Positions 26,543-35,123 of a stretch of DNA of 64,000 nt are shown here, piece after piece. Where the stretch lies: NCBI RefSeq assembly GCF_002844195.1, contig NZ_PEND01000005.1, positions 186,001 through 250,000 of the forward strand, given 5' to 3'. Below the pieces are notes generated by a model, which was not told the origin of the DNA, made no database searches, and saw nothing but the letters and a program-made list of their open reading frames with translations. Positions within the stretch are counted from its first letter, which is position 1. Each line of letters opens with the position of its first letter. Source of the stretch: Halegenticoccus soli. GTDB taxonomy: Archaea; Halobacteriota; Halobacteria; Halobacteriales; Haloferacaceae. Made by a program: the position numbers and the translations under genes.

Positions 26543-26970
26543 GCGATCGTTCGGCGGGCGCGGCGGGCGCAGTTTCGAGTCCCGCTCCGACCGGACGCCG
26601 GCCTCGACGGACGGTATCCGCGAAAGAGCGAGCTGACCTTGCGGAGGGAGCGAGCCGAGCGCACCGCGATCGTGCCGCACGCGCGGACCGGATCCCGCAC
26701 CGCCGTCGTCGGCGTAAACTCGCATGAACGATCGTCCTGTTTCTGTCGCGCATTTTCAGCGATTCGTTCGCTTGCTAATATACAAGTAGATAGTCGGAAA
26801 CATAACTCGTTTGATGGTAAGATCAGATATATCAAATCTTTTCATTTCATTTGTGTGTATAGTATATTTGCGAGCAGTCGGGGACACGGCGTCGAAGGCG
26901 CGGGAAATCGACGCCGACTCGATCGTCGCCGACTGGTCGAATTTTCGACGTTCGAGGAGGGTTCATCGGC
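26543..26970. other. Intergenic with a strongly AT-rich block
   Basis: 428 bp. From about 26755 to 26875 the sequence is unusually AT-rich (TAATATACAAG, GATCAGATATATC, TAGTATATTTGCG), unlike the GC-rich surroundings. This suggests promoters or a short stretch of foreign DNA. No gene is supported. Confidence 0.5.
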
Positions 26971-28176
26971 ATGAGTAGCGCGGACGGGTGGCCGTGGCCG
27001 TACCGGACCGAGGTCCTCGCGCTCTGCATGTCGGTCTACTTCGGCGTCCGTCTGAGCACCGCCGCCGTGAGCGCGCTCGGGCCGCAGATCGTCTCGACGC
27101 TCGGCGTCTCGTTCGGGCTGTTCGGGTTCGCCATTACGGGCGTGCGGAGCACGGCCGCGCTCGCACAGTTGCCGAGCGGAGCGCTCAGCGACTCGTACGG
27201 CGAACGGAAGGTGATACTCAGCGCGGTCGTCATCGCGAGCGGCGGGACCATCCTGCTGGCGCTCTCTCCGTCGTACGCCCTGTTCCTGTCCCTCGCGGTG
27301 CTGATCGGGGTCGGCGGCGGGCTCTACTACAGCCCGTCTACGACCCTGCTCGATCGGCTCTACGAGCGGACCGGGCGCGTGCTCGGCGTATTCCGGGTCG
27401 GCGGTCAGGGGGCGGGCGTCGCGGCGCCGCTTCTGGTCGCCGGCGTCGGCATCCGGCACGGCTGGCGGAGCGCGCTGCTCGTGGCCGGACTCCTCCTCGT
27501 CCCAATCGCCCTCGGGTTGTCGGTGTTCATGCGTCCGACGACGCCCGCCCCGGATCGAGCGGCGCTGCGCGAGCGACTCCGCCTGCGCCGACTCGGCGCG
27601 CTGCTCTCGCGGCCGCCGATCGCGGCGACGACGCTCCTCGCGAGCCTCGCCCAGTTCGTCGACGTCGCCGCCTTCGCGTTCCTGCCAACGGGGCTCCAGC
27701 GGTACCACGGCCTCTCGCCGACGCACGCGGCGGCCCTCTACGGGACGTATTTCGTCGTCGGGGCGCTGTTTCAGCCGGTGAGCGGGTGGCTGTCCGATCG
27801 GTTCGACCACCGCCTGACGATCGGCGGAACGCTCTTGGCCGGCATCGGGGGGCTGTGTCTGCTGACGGTCCACGTCTCGTCCGCCGCTCTCGTCGTCGCG
27901 GTGGGACTTGTCGGAGCGTCCCGGACGTGGGCCCCGCCGGTGCAGGCGCGGTTTCTCCATCACCTGCGGGCGGGTGAACGCGGCACCGGTTTCGGGCTGG
28001 TTCGAACGGTTTATCTCCTCGTCGGGGCTCTCGGCGCCACGAGCATTGGCACCGTCGCGTCGGCCTTCGGGTGGCAGCGCGCGTTCGCGGCGCTCGCCGG
28101 CGTTCTCTGCGTCTGCGTGCTGATTCTTCTGGCGATAACGGCGTATCCGTCGCCGGAACGCGGACGAACCGCCTGA
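26971..28176 (+). CDS. MFS transporter
   Basis: 401 residues with twelve predicted helices. The MFS loop 2-3 motif appears as GALSDSYGERKVILS, and a second copy in the other half as GWLSDRFDHRLTIGG. It belongs to the 12-TM drug/metabolite-like group. A GAGGAGGG motif 11-17 nt before the ATG supports the start. It has no neighbour that reveals its substrate, and the fragment of a SOUL gene follows directly. Confidence 0.88.
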   Translation: MSSADGWPWPYRTEVLALCMSVYFGVRLSTAAVSALGPQIVSTLGVSFGLFGFAITGVRSTAALAQLPSGALSDSYGERKVILSAVVIASGGTILLALSPSYALFLSLAVLIGVGGGLYYSPSTTLLDRLYERTGRVLGVFRVGGQGAGVAAPLLVAGVGIRHGWRSALLVAGLLLVPIALGLSVFMRPTTPAPDRAALRERLRLRRLGALLSRPPIAATTLLASLAQFVDVAAFAFLPTGLQRYHGLSPTHAAALYGTYFVVGALFQPVSGWLSDRFDHRLTIGGTLLAGIGGLCLLTVHVSSAALVVAVGLVGASRTWAPPVQARFLHHLRAGERGTGFGLVRTVYLLVGALGATSIGTVASAFGWQRAFAALAGVLCVCVLILLAITAYPSPERGRTA

Positions 28177-28197
28177 GGGCGATCGTTCGCGCGGAAG

Positions 28198-28344
28198 GAG
28201 CGGACGTTGGCGGAAAAGTTGCGCGAGCGTGGAATCGAAGCCGACGGACGGCCGTTCCTGATGTGGTACGACGATCCGTGGACGCCGCCGTTCCTCCGGC
28301 GAAACGAGGTCGCCGTCGAAATCGAACCGACGACGACGGGATAG
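28198..28344 (+). pseudogene. C-terminal remnant of a SOUL/heme-binding family gene
   Basis: In the same frame as, and directly after, the MFS stop, codons read LAEKLRERGIEADGRPFLMW, then YDDPWTPPFLRRNEVAVEIE and a TAG. PF-x-x-x-Y-x-x-P-x-TPPF-x-RRNEV is the diagnostic C-terminus of SOUL heme-binding proteins, which are normally about 200 residues. The N-terminal three quarters are missing, replaced by the MFS gene, so this is a deletion or recombination scar. Confidence 0.75.
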
Positions 28345-28363
28345 CGTCGGTATGGCGGGTCCG

Positions 28364-28765
28364 TCAGATCGATCTAAGTAGGTCGTACTCGATCCGCACC
28401 TCGTCGTACGGGACGTACGGCATCTCCGACTCCTCGTCGTCGCGGTATCGGACGATCCCGTACTCCGCGAGCACGTCGAGATCTCCGGCCACCTCGAAGC
28501 GGGTTCGGCCGACGCGCTCGGCGAGATCCTGGATGTGCGCCGGCGGTTCGCGCTTCACCTCCCGGATCAGTTCCTCGTTTCGTCCGGTGAAGAGCCGCCG
28601 CAATTGCGACGGCGTCTCGAACGAGATCACTCGCGGGATCCGCTCGCCGCGCTCCAGCTTCCTCACGAGTTCGCGCTCTCGCTCGGCCGCCGTCTCCTCG
28701 TCCGGTTCGACCGTTATCAGGAGGGACGAGGGGCGCTCGCGTTCGTCCGTTTCGGATGCCGTCAT
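28364..28765 (-). CDS. HVO_A0114-type winged-helix DNA-binding protein
   Basis: 133 residues. After a charged N-terminus (MTASETDERERPSSLLITVE) comes a MarR-like winged helix: RRLFTGRNEELIREVKREPP, HIQDLAERVGRTRFEVAGDLDVLAEYGIVRY (in two helices), and then a wing with PYDEVRIEYDL. This is the pattern of the HVO_A0114 family of haloarchaeal regulators. It is convergent with the SOUL remnant, and its upstream region (28766-28800) is AT-rich, consistent with a promoter. Targets unknown. Confidence 0.82.
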   Translation of the reverse strand: MTASETDERERPSSLLITVEPDEETAAERERELVRKLERGERIPRVISFETPSQLRRLFTGRNEELIREVKREPPAHIQDLAERVGRTRFEVAGDLDVLAEYGIVRYRDDEESEMPYVPYDEVRIEYDLLRSI

Positions 28766-28901
28766 TGTACTTTACGTGGTTATCGATCCGGATATTAATC
28801 CTAGCGAACTCTGCTCAGCGCCGGAGAGACTCACAGCTATTCGACTTCGGTGAGCGTCCGGGACGTTCTCTCCGGCGCGGATTAAAAAACGCGAATGGCG
28901 C

Positions 28902-29267
28902 TCAGTTGCCGATCGAGACGTCCTGTAGGACGATCCCGACGTCGTCGATCGTCAGCGTGATGCGGCAGATCTCGTAGGTCTGCCCTTGGTAGGTAACCGT
29001 CAGCCCGCGCAGGGTGAACGTCGCGTCGTCGATTGTGTACCGCCGCTCGTCGATCGATTCGCTCGGGAGTCCGTCTCCCGTCACGTGCACGTCCGTGATC
29101 GACAGCGTGGTGTCGGTGATCGCGATGTCCTGGCTGCCGATCTCCGTCACGTCTGCGTCCGACTCACCGCCCCCGCCCGCCGCGAGGGTAGCCGTCGAAC
29201 CGGCTCCGACGAGGAGCAACCCGACGATCACGGTGATCATCAGTGTTCGCTTTGACGCTAGTACCAT
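28902..29267 (-). CDS. Exported protein of unknown function (121 aa)
   Basis: Signal peptide MVLASKRTLMITVIVGLLLV with an A-x-A type cleavage site near residue 28 (ATLAA), followed by an acidic, Thr/Ile/Val-rich beta-type region (DIAITDTTLSITDVHVTG, IDDATFTLRGLTVTYQGQ) containing a single Cys. It may be a beta-sandwich or beta-helix surface protein. Family not recognised. The gene is alone. Confidence 0.72.
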   Translation of the reverse strand: MVLASKRTLMITVIVGLLLVGAGSTATLAAGGGGESDADVTEIGSQDIAITDTTLSITDVHVTGDGLPSESIDERRYTIDDATFTLRGLTVTYQGQTYEICRITLTIDDVGIVLQDVSIGN

Positions 29268-29394
29268 TACTCGGGAGACTGTTGCGCGAGATAATAAGCA
29301 GTGAGTATTTCATCGTTGTACTAACTGAATAAACTATGAACAGTGATTTGAAGAAAACGAAAGAGGAGCGGCCAACTCACAGGGGAAGATCAGT

Positions 29395-30009
29395 TCACGT
29401 CCACGAGGGGAAGTCGTCCGGCGGCGTCCGGTCAGCGCCGGATGACCGCCACTTCGCGCAGAGTTCGTCGCGCTTCACGTCCTCGAATTTGCCGTCCTGA
29501 AACGCGGTGACGCGTCCGTCCTCCTCGCTGAGGGTGATCGCGGTGACGACGTCACTTCGAACGGAGGTGTCAAGCGCGCTCATGTGTCTGGATCCCATCC
29601 AGTCGGCGTATTGAGTAGTTATCTCACCTCCGAGCGCCTCGATCTCCCGCTCGGAGAGCGTTCTGAGCCGGACCATCGGCCGCTGAATTTCGCCGTCGAC
29701 GCCGACGACGACGCCGCCGTCGCGAGTCAGAGCGACCTCCCTCGCGACCTCACAGAAGGCCGTGAGATCCGCGTGGACGTTTCGACACCGGTCCACGGGC
29801 CACCGGTTGTCGCCCATCGGGTCCGCGTACTCGCTCAGCGAACAACCCGCCGCGATCACCACGAGCAGTCCCGGTCCCCGGACGTGCTCGGCGTCGCCGT
29901 ACTCGAATCCGAGGCTGATCTCCTCGAAGGCGTAGACGACGACGTCGATCAACTCCTTCACCCCTCCGTGTTCTCGGTAGCGGATGTCCACCGAGTCCGT
30001 CCCGTCCAT
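29395..30009 (-). CDS. dacZ: DisA_N-domain diadenylate cyclase, DacZ-like
   Basis: 204-residue protein with the DisA_N (DAC) fold that makes cyclic di-AMP from two ATP, a signal linked to osmoregulation in haloarchaea. Key segments: GPGLLVVIAAG, ADPMGDNRWPVDRC, DGGVVVGVDGEIQRPMVR (the DGA-type loop is here DGG), and GSRHMSALDTS, the RHR-type motif in its archaeal RHMS form. The remaining ~60 residues end with a haloarchaeal tail (DELCAKWRSSG). Because DacZ is normally a single chromosomal gene, this is probably the main cyclase of the organism. Confidence 0.8.
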   Translation of the reverse strand: MDGTDSVDIRYREHGGVKELIDVVVYAFEEISLGFEYGDAEHVRGPGLLVVIAAGCSLSEYADPMGDNRWPVDRCRNVHADLTAFCEVAREVALTRDGGVVVGVDGEIQRPMVRLRTLSEREIEALGGEITTQYADWMGSRHMSALDTSVRSDVVTAITLSEEDGRVTAFQDGKFEDVKRDELCAKWRSSGADRTPPDDFPSWT

Positions 30010-30268
30010 GGTGGGAAAATGGTTGAACCGGGATAAGGAGGTTCGCTCGCGCCGGCGCGCGACTCAGTGCGGGTCGCGAATCTGTACGCGCAGATTGACG
30101 TTCCGCGGATTCGGTGGAACTCGACGTTCGGCGGACACGCGGTCGAACCTCGCTTCGGTCGTCCGAACCGCGCTGTAAACTCTCACCGAACAGTACGGGG
30201 GGGAGACGGCGGAGATGAGGGAACCGAGCCAGAACGCCCATATGATCACGGAGGGAGTTGTACACGAG

Positions 30269-30297
30269 GACCGTACTCTCGATCCGAGAGTACGGTC
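30269..30297. repeat. 29-bp perfect inverted repeat before the metal-dependent hydrolase
   Basis: Arms GACCGTACTCTCG and CGAGAGTACGGTC, 13 bp each, separated by ATC. It lies 41 bp upstream of the start at 30338, in the gap divergent from the DacZ-like gene. Length and perfection suggest a dimeric operator or a 5'-leader hairpin. Confidence 0.8.
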
Positions 30298-30337
30298 GAC
30301 GTCGCCCGCACTCGGTCTCGACGGAGGAACCCGCTCA

Positions 30338-30901
30338 ATGTGGCCCTGGGAACACGCGATTTTCGGTTACGTCGCCTACTCGGCGTGGTGTCACGCGGTC
30401 TACCGGGACTCCCCCGACGGACGTGGCGCGCTCTGCGTCATATTCGCGTCGCTCCTCCCCGACCTCATCGACAAAACGCTCGCGTGGGAGTTCGGCGTGT
30501 TCGCGTCGGGGTACGCGCTCGGACACTCCGTGTTTTTCGCCGTGCCCCTGTCCGCGGGCGCGGTCGTGCTCGCCCGCAGAATCGGGTACCCCCGGACGGG
30601 GATCGCGTTCGCCGTCGGATACCTCCTCCACCTGCTGGGTGACGCCGTGCCGGAGTACCTCCAGAACGGCGAGCTGCCGCTACACCGGTTCCTCTGGCCG
30701 ATCAGCCGGTCGTCCGGCGACCCCGAACGCGGTGAGTTCGTCGGACGATTCCTGGAGTACTTCGTCCCGTATCTTGGACGGATTCTCAGCCTGGATCTGA
30801 CCCAGGGGCTCCTCGCCCAGCTTGTCATTGCCACATTCGCCCTCTCGCTTTGGATCTACGACGGATTCCCCGGGCTTCGGGAAGTGATCCGACTTCGGTG
30901 A
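30338..30901 (+). CDS. Membrane-bound metal-dependent hydrolase (YdjM/DUF457-like)
   Basis: 187 residues starting MWPWEHAIFGYVAYSAW with GGAGG 7-15 nt upstream. His residues in helices (WEHAIFGY, GHSVFF, LLHLLGDAVPEYLQNGELPLHRF) and the LLPDLIDKTLAW motif match the YdjM/DUF457 family of small membrane metal-dependent hydrolases. Exact reaction unknown. The 29-bp palindrome precedes it. Confidence 0.82.
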   Translation: MWPWEHAIFGYVAYSAWCHAVYRDSPDGRGALCVIFASLLPDLIDKTLAWEFGVFASGYALGHSVFFAVPLSAGAVVLARRIGYPRTGIAFAVGYLLHLLGDAVPEYLQNGELPLHRFLWPISRSSGDPERGEFVGRFLEYFVPYLGRILSLDLTQGLLAQLVIATFALSLWIYDGFPGLREVIRLR

Positions 30902-30921
30902 GCGCGGACCCGCAGCGCCGC

Positions 30922-32385
30922 TCAGTCGTCGGCGGGTCCAGGGCGATACGACCGGCTGACCGCCTTCCAGCGCCCGGTGTCGAACCGGTAGTACGTCACG
31001 AGCGCGGGGACGAGCGTCTCGACGACGAGCGCCAGGGAGAGCGCGACGACGCCGAGCGGCGTCACTGTACCGAGGTAGGCGATCGGGAGCGCGAAGACGT
31101 ACAGTCCGAGCGCCTGCCCGTACAGCGGCCACCGCGTGTCCCCGCTCGCCCGAAGCGGCCCCGTCGCGCCGCCGATGACGCCGTAGAAGACGACGCTCAC
31201 GCAGGCGGCGTAGATGAGGTCGTCCACGAGCGGAAGGACGGCCGGGTCGTCGACGAAGACCCGGCCGATGGGCTGGGAGAAGATCCCCACGAGGAGGGCC
31301 GCGAGCAGGTAGACGGCGAGCGCGAAGCGGAGCACGTCCCGCGCGTACCCCTCGGCTCTGCGCTCGGCGCCGACGCCGAGGGCTTGCCCGACGAGGCTGC
31401 TCGAAGCCAGGCTGAACCCCCAGCCGGGCGTGTCCATCAGCGCCCGGACACGCTGGGCGATGACGAACGCGGCGACCACGTTCGGCCCGAACAGTCCGAC
31501 GATCGCGAGAAGCGGGAACTGCCCGCCGGTCCGAGCGACGTTCGTCAGGACGAGCGGCGTCCCGATGTCGACGAGCTGGCGCGCTATCGGGAAATCTAGA
31601 TAGGGGCCCGAGAGGCTCACCGTCACCGGGAACGCTCCGACGAACGGGAGGCGACCCGCGACGAGACCCCACGCGAACGCGGCCGCGACGACGACGTTCG
31701 CGACGACGGTCCCGATCGCCGCCCCAAGAACGCCGAAGCCGAAGCCGAAGATGAGTACGGCGTTGAGACCGACGTTGATGACTGCCCCGCCGGCGCGGAG
31801 CACCATCGGGATCCGCGCGTCGTCGGCGCCTACGAGCGTCCGGCTCCCGACGAGGTTCAGGGCCGCGAACGGGACTCCGAGCCCCACGACCCGGAGGTAC
31901 GTTGCTCCGTACGCGATCGAGTCGCCGCCGGAGCCGACGAGCGAGATGAGGGGCTCCGGCGCGATCCAAAAGAGGGCGGCGAGCGGGAGCGTTATCGCCG
32001 CCGCGAGCAGCGCGCTCGCCTTCACGGCGAGATCGAGTTCGTAGTGCCGGTCGCTGCCGTAACGCTGAGAGACGAGGCTGATCGTCCCGCCCGCGACGCC
32101 GCCGCCGAGCGCGAACGCGAGCCCCCAGAACGGGGACGCGAAGCCGACGCCCGCGATCGCGGCCGGTCCGACGGCGACGCCGACCATCCCGACGTCGACG
32201 GCCGACTTCGACATCCGGGCGAGGCCGGTAACGATGCGCGGCCACGCTAGCCGCGTCGTCCGATGGACGCGCCGCCTGTCAATAACGTCTAGGCGGGCCA
32301 GCAGGTGGCCGATGGCTAACAACACTCGCTGAATCGGGTTGAGGGAGATGCCGAACACAGAACGTGCTATTAGGTCCGACCTCAA
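30922..32385 (-). CDS. MATE family efflux transporter
   Basis: 487 residues, twelve predicted helices in two homologous halves. Typical MATE segments include AWPRIVTGLARMSKSAVDVGMVG, FASPFWGLAFALGGGVAGGTISLVSQRYG (across two helices) and the second-half repeat TPGWGFSLASSSLVGQALGVG. It probably exports organic cations or toxic metabolites with Na+ or H+. Convergent with the hydrolase gene, and preceded by an AT-rich promoter region at 32390-32520. Confidence 0.9.
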   Translation of the reverse strand: MRSDLIARSVFGISLNPIQRVLLAIGHLLARLDVIDRRRVHRTTRLAWPRIVTGLARMSKSAVDVGMVGVAVGPAAIAGVGFASPFWGLAFALGGGVAGGTISLVSQRYGSDRHYELDLAVKASALLAAAITLPLAALFWIAPEPLISLVGSGGDSIAYGATYLRVVGLGVPFAALNLVGSRTLVGADDARIPMVLRAGGAVINVGLNAVLIFGFGFGVLGAAIGTVVANVVVAAAFAWGLVAGRLPFVGAFPVTVSLSGPYLDFPIARQLVDIGTPLVLTNVARTGGQFPLLAIVGLFGPNVVAAFVIAQRVRALMDTPGWGFSLASSSLVGQALGVGAERRAEGYARDVLRFALAVYLLAALLVGIFSQPIGRVFVDDPAVLPLVDDLIYAACVSVVFYGVIGGATGPLRASGDTRWPLYGQALGLYVFALPIAYLGTVTPLGVVALSLALVVETLVPALVTYYRFDTGRWKAVSRSYRPGPADD

Positions 32386-33184
32386 CGGTTAAATTCGTTC
32401 CGTTATGATCCGAATAAAAGTAACGAACGTTAGTGATGGTGAAGTGATATCAAATCGGCAATTCTCTCCGCTACACGGTAGAGAAGGCGTCAAAAATTCG
32501 GATTTTAAGTTTTTCTAGCAAACACGTTGGTGGCGAGACGCCCCCACTTCGCCGGTTCGCTGGGAGAGGCGTTTTCCGATCCCGCCGTCGGTTCGTCCGT
32601 CGTCGACCGACGTCGATCGATTCCGGTTCCCGCCGTCCGCAGAAGCCCGTTCGGCGGAGTGGGGAGACAAGTCTTCGTACACTAACCGAGAACATCTCGA
32701 TGTGAGCGATTGAACAGCTGGCTGAGTGAGAGGCGACGGCGACGAACGCGGGAGGGCGGACCGTCCGGGGCGACGGGACCCGCCGACGGCCGGCGGCCAA
32801 TCGCCGCACCGTCAGGTTCCCGACCCCCGATCGCGGCGCAGCAGCGCGAACTCGCGCCCGTTTCCCGCGGAAGCGCCGCTCCGAGGATCGACCTCGCGCC
32901 GCGGGACCGTTCGACCGCCGTGCTCGCTCGGCTGACCGGTTTTCAGCCGGTTTCCTCGGATTCGTCGAGGGGCGGTCGACCGTCTCGCGTTCCGGAGAAC
33001 GCGTCGGCGGTCGGCTCCCGCGACAGTTCGTCGAGCGGACGGACGCCGAGCGGTCGAACCGGCCTGTGGGCGTCAAATCGGATTTTTGATTCGATCGATC
33101 GTCCAATTATTTTCGTTCCTATGCGGTCGGGGTGCCGCCGCGGGAGCGTCCGACCGGCGCACGGAGGAACGTCCGCCGATCGGA
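32386..33184. other. 799-bp intergenic region, no gene seen
   Basis: The first 150 bp are AT-rich and probably hold the MATE promoter. The rest is GC-rich, with frames on both strands that give arginine/serine-rich translations without motifs. It separates the MATE gene from the sugar/sulfonate locus. Confidence 0.5.
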
Positions 33185-34048
33185 CTACTTCCCGATACCG
33201 GCGGTCAGCCCCCGCACGATCTTCCGCTGGAAGAAGAGGATGAAGAGGACGAGCGGGACGATCGACACGAACGTGGCCGCCGAGATCGTCCCCCACGGGA
33301 ACGTGTACTGCCCCTGGTAGAGCGCGATGCCGACGGTGATCGTCCGCATCTCGTCCTGCGTCATGAACGTCAGCGCGAACAGGAACTCGTTCCACGCGTA
33401 GACGAAGACGATGATGGCGGTCGTGGCCATCGCGGGCGCGGAGACGGGGAGGATGATGCGGAACAGGATGCCCAGGTGCGAGAGGCCGTCCATGAGGGCC
33501 GCCTCCTCCAGGGAGTCCGGGAGCTCCTTGAAGTACGCCTGGAAGATCCACACGGCGAAGGGGAGCTGGAACGCGGCGTACGGCAGGATGAGGCCCAGGT
33601 AACTGTTGAGCAGCCCCGAGGACCGAAAGAGCTGGAAGAGCGGGATGAGCCGCCCGATGTAGGGGAGCATCGCCGAGACGAGGATGAAAAGCAGGATCGG
33701 GAGCTTGCCGCGGAATTCAAGCCGCGAGAGCGCGTAGCCGGCCATCGCGCCGAGCACGACGTCGATGATCGCGGTCGACCCCGCGACCACGAAGCTGTTG
33801 AAGAGGTACCTGGCGAACGGGGCCTGCTCGAACGCGGTGCGGTAGTTCTCCAGCGTGACGGGATCGGGGACGTACTCGACCGGGAACTGGGCGATCGTGG
33901 CGGGCTGCTTGAGCGAGGTGAGCAGGATCCAGACGACGGGGAAGAAGGACACGGCCACGAGGACGGCGATGGCGCCGTAGAAGCCGACGGCCTCGCCGAT
34001 CCGCTGGAGGGACGAGTACCGCTCGTCCGCTCCGTCGACGGTGGCCAT
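33185..34048 (-). CDS. Carbohydrate ABC transporter permease, MalG type
   Basis: 287-residue inner-membrane permease with six helices. The EAA loop that contacts the ATPase reads EEAALMDGLSHLGILFRIILP (split into EEAALMDG and the G-x-x-x-x-x-x-x-P part), near residue 185. It begins one base after the end of the MalF-type gene, so the two are coupled. With the binding protein at 37706-39037 and the ATPase at 49297-50451 it completes a sugar importer. The likely substrate is a sugar or glycoside handled by the locus, possibly a sulfosugar. Confidence 0.93.
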   Translation of the reverse strand: MATVDGADERYSSLQRIGEAVGFYGAIAVLVAVSFFPVVWILLTSLKQPATIAQFPVEYVPDPVTLENYRTAFEQAPFARYLFNSFVVAGSTAIIDVVLGAMAGYALSRLEFRGKLPILLFILVSAMLPYIGRLIPLFQLFRSSGLLNSYLGLILPYAAFQLPFAVWIFQAYFKELPDSLEEAALMDGLSHLGILFRIILPVSAPAMATTAIIVFVYAWNEFLFALTFMTQDEMRTITVGIALYQGQYTFPWGTISAATFVSIVPLVLFILFFQRKIVRGLTAGIGK

Positions 34049-34049
34049 C

Positions 34050-35036
34050 TCAGCGCACCTCCGGCTCGTAGAGCGTCGAGACGTACACCATCGAGATGGC
34101 GAGCGCGATGAGCGTGATGACGGTGGCGGCGGCGGAGCCCTCGCCGAAGGCCAGCTGCGAGAACGTGATCCGGTGGTCGAACAGCACGAGGGTCGTCGTC
34201 GACTCCCCCGGTCCGCCGCCGGTCAACCCGTAGGGGAGTCCGAACGCCTGGAAGGCGGGGAGCGTGCGGAAGATGAGCGCCACCAGGATGGTCGGCTTGA
34301 GCAGCGGGAGCGTGATGTCGGTGAACCGCTGCCAGCGCGAGGTCCCGTCCATCTCGGCCGCCTCGTACAGGTGCTCGGGGATGCTCTGCAGGCCCGCGAG
34401 CAGGATGAGCGCCATGAACGAGCTGGTCTTCCAGATGGTGACGACGAGCATGGCGGCCATCGCCGAGGTCGGGTGCGCGAGGAACGCGTAGGGGCTTTCG
34501 ATCAGCCCGACGCGGAGCAGCATGTCGTTGAACACCCCGTACTCGCCGTGGTAGAGCCACTGCCAGATGCGGGCGTTGATGATCGTCGGGAGCGCCCACG
34601 GAAAGAGGATGGCGGCCTGCGCGACGAACTTCCCCTTGAACCGCCGGTTCACCAGCAGCGCGATACCCATCCCGAGCGCCAGTTCGATCGGGACGCTCAC
34701 GCCGGTGTAGATGAGGCTCACCTTCAGACTGTTCCAGAAGCTCCCGTTGCTCAGGAGCGACCGGTAGTTCTCGAGCCCGACGAACTCGGGCGGACCGCGC
34801 AGACCGAGGGCGTTGTCGTGGAGGCTCGTCCAGATCGTCGCCGCGATCGGGTAGTACGACACGGCGACGAGGTAGGCGACGACGGGCGCGAGGAGCATCG
34901 CGGCGATCTCCGGGTCGGTGAACTGGAGGTTCCTGTAGCGCTCGAACCTCGTCCGAACGCCGCTTGCGAACCCGTCCGATCGCGCTCCGGACGGTCCGTC
35001 CGGATCGTCTGCAGATCGGTCTAGTGCCGAGGGCAT
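34050..35036 (-). CDS. Carbohydrate ABC transporter permease, MalF type
   Basis: 328-residue permease. The EAA loop is YEAAEMDGTSRWQRFTDITL-P near residue 230. An N-terminal soluble extension (MPSALDRSADDPDGPSGARS) precedes the first helix. ATG 35036 is chosen over the TTG two codons earlier. A TATA-like TTTATTA (35061-35068, minus strand) lies at leaderless distance, so malF-malG have their own promoter apart from the GH31 and binding-protein genes upstream. Confidence 0.92.
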   Translation of the reverse strand: MPSALDRSADDPDGPSGARSDGFASGVRTRFERYRNLQFTDPEIAAMLLAPVVAYLVAVSYYPIAATIWTSLHDNALGLRGPPEFVGLENYRSLLSNGSFWNSLKVSLIYTGVSVPIELALGMGIALLVNRRFKGKFVAQAAILFPWALPTIINARIWQWLYHGEYGVFNDMLLRVGLIESPYAFLAHPTSAMAAMLVVTIWKTSSFMALILLAGLQSIPEHLYEAAEMDGTSRWQRFTDITLPLLKPTILVALIFRTLPAFQAFGLPYGLTGGGPGESTTTLVLFDHRITFSQLAFGEGSAAATVITLIALAISMVYVSTLYEPEVR

Positions 35037-35060
35037 CGTCAACTACATCATGAGCATCGT

Positions 35061-35068
35061 TAATAAAT
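35061..35068 (-). promoter_or_regulatory. TATA box for the permease genes
   Basis: TTTATTA on the minus strand, about 29 bp from the start at 35036. Confidence 0.5.
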
Positions 35069-35123
35069 CCTCGGGGATTGTTCGCACGTGACTCGGGCCG
35101 GTCGCCGGTCGCGCCGGTGCGAC

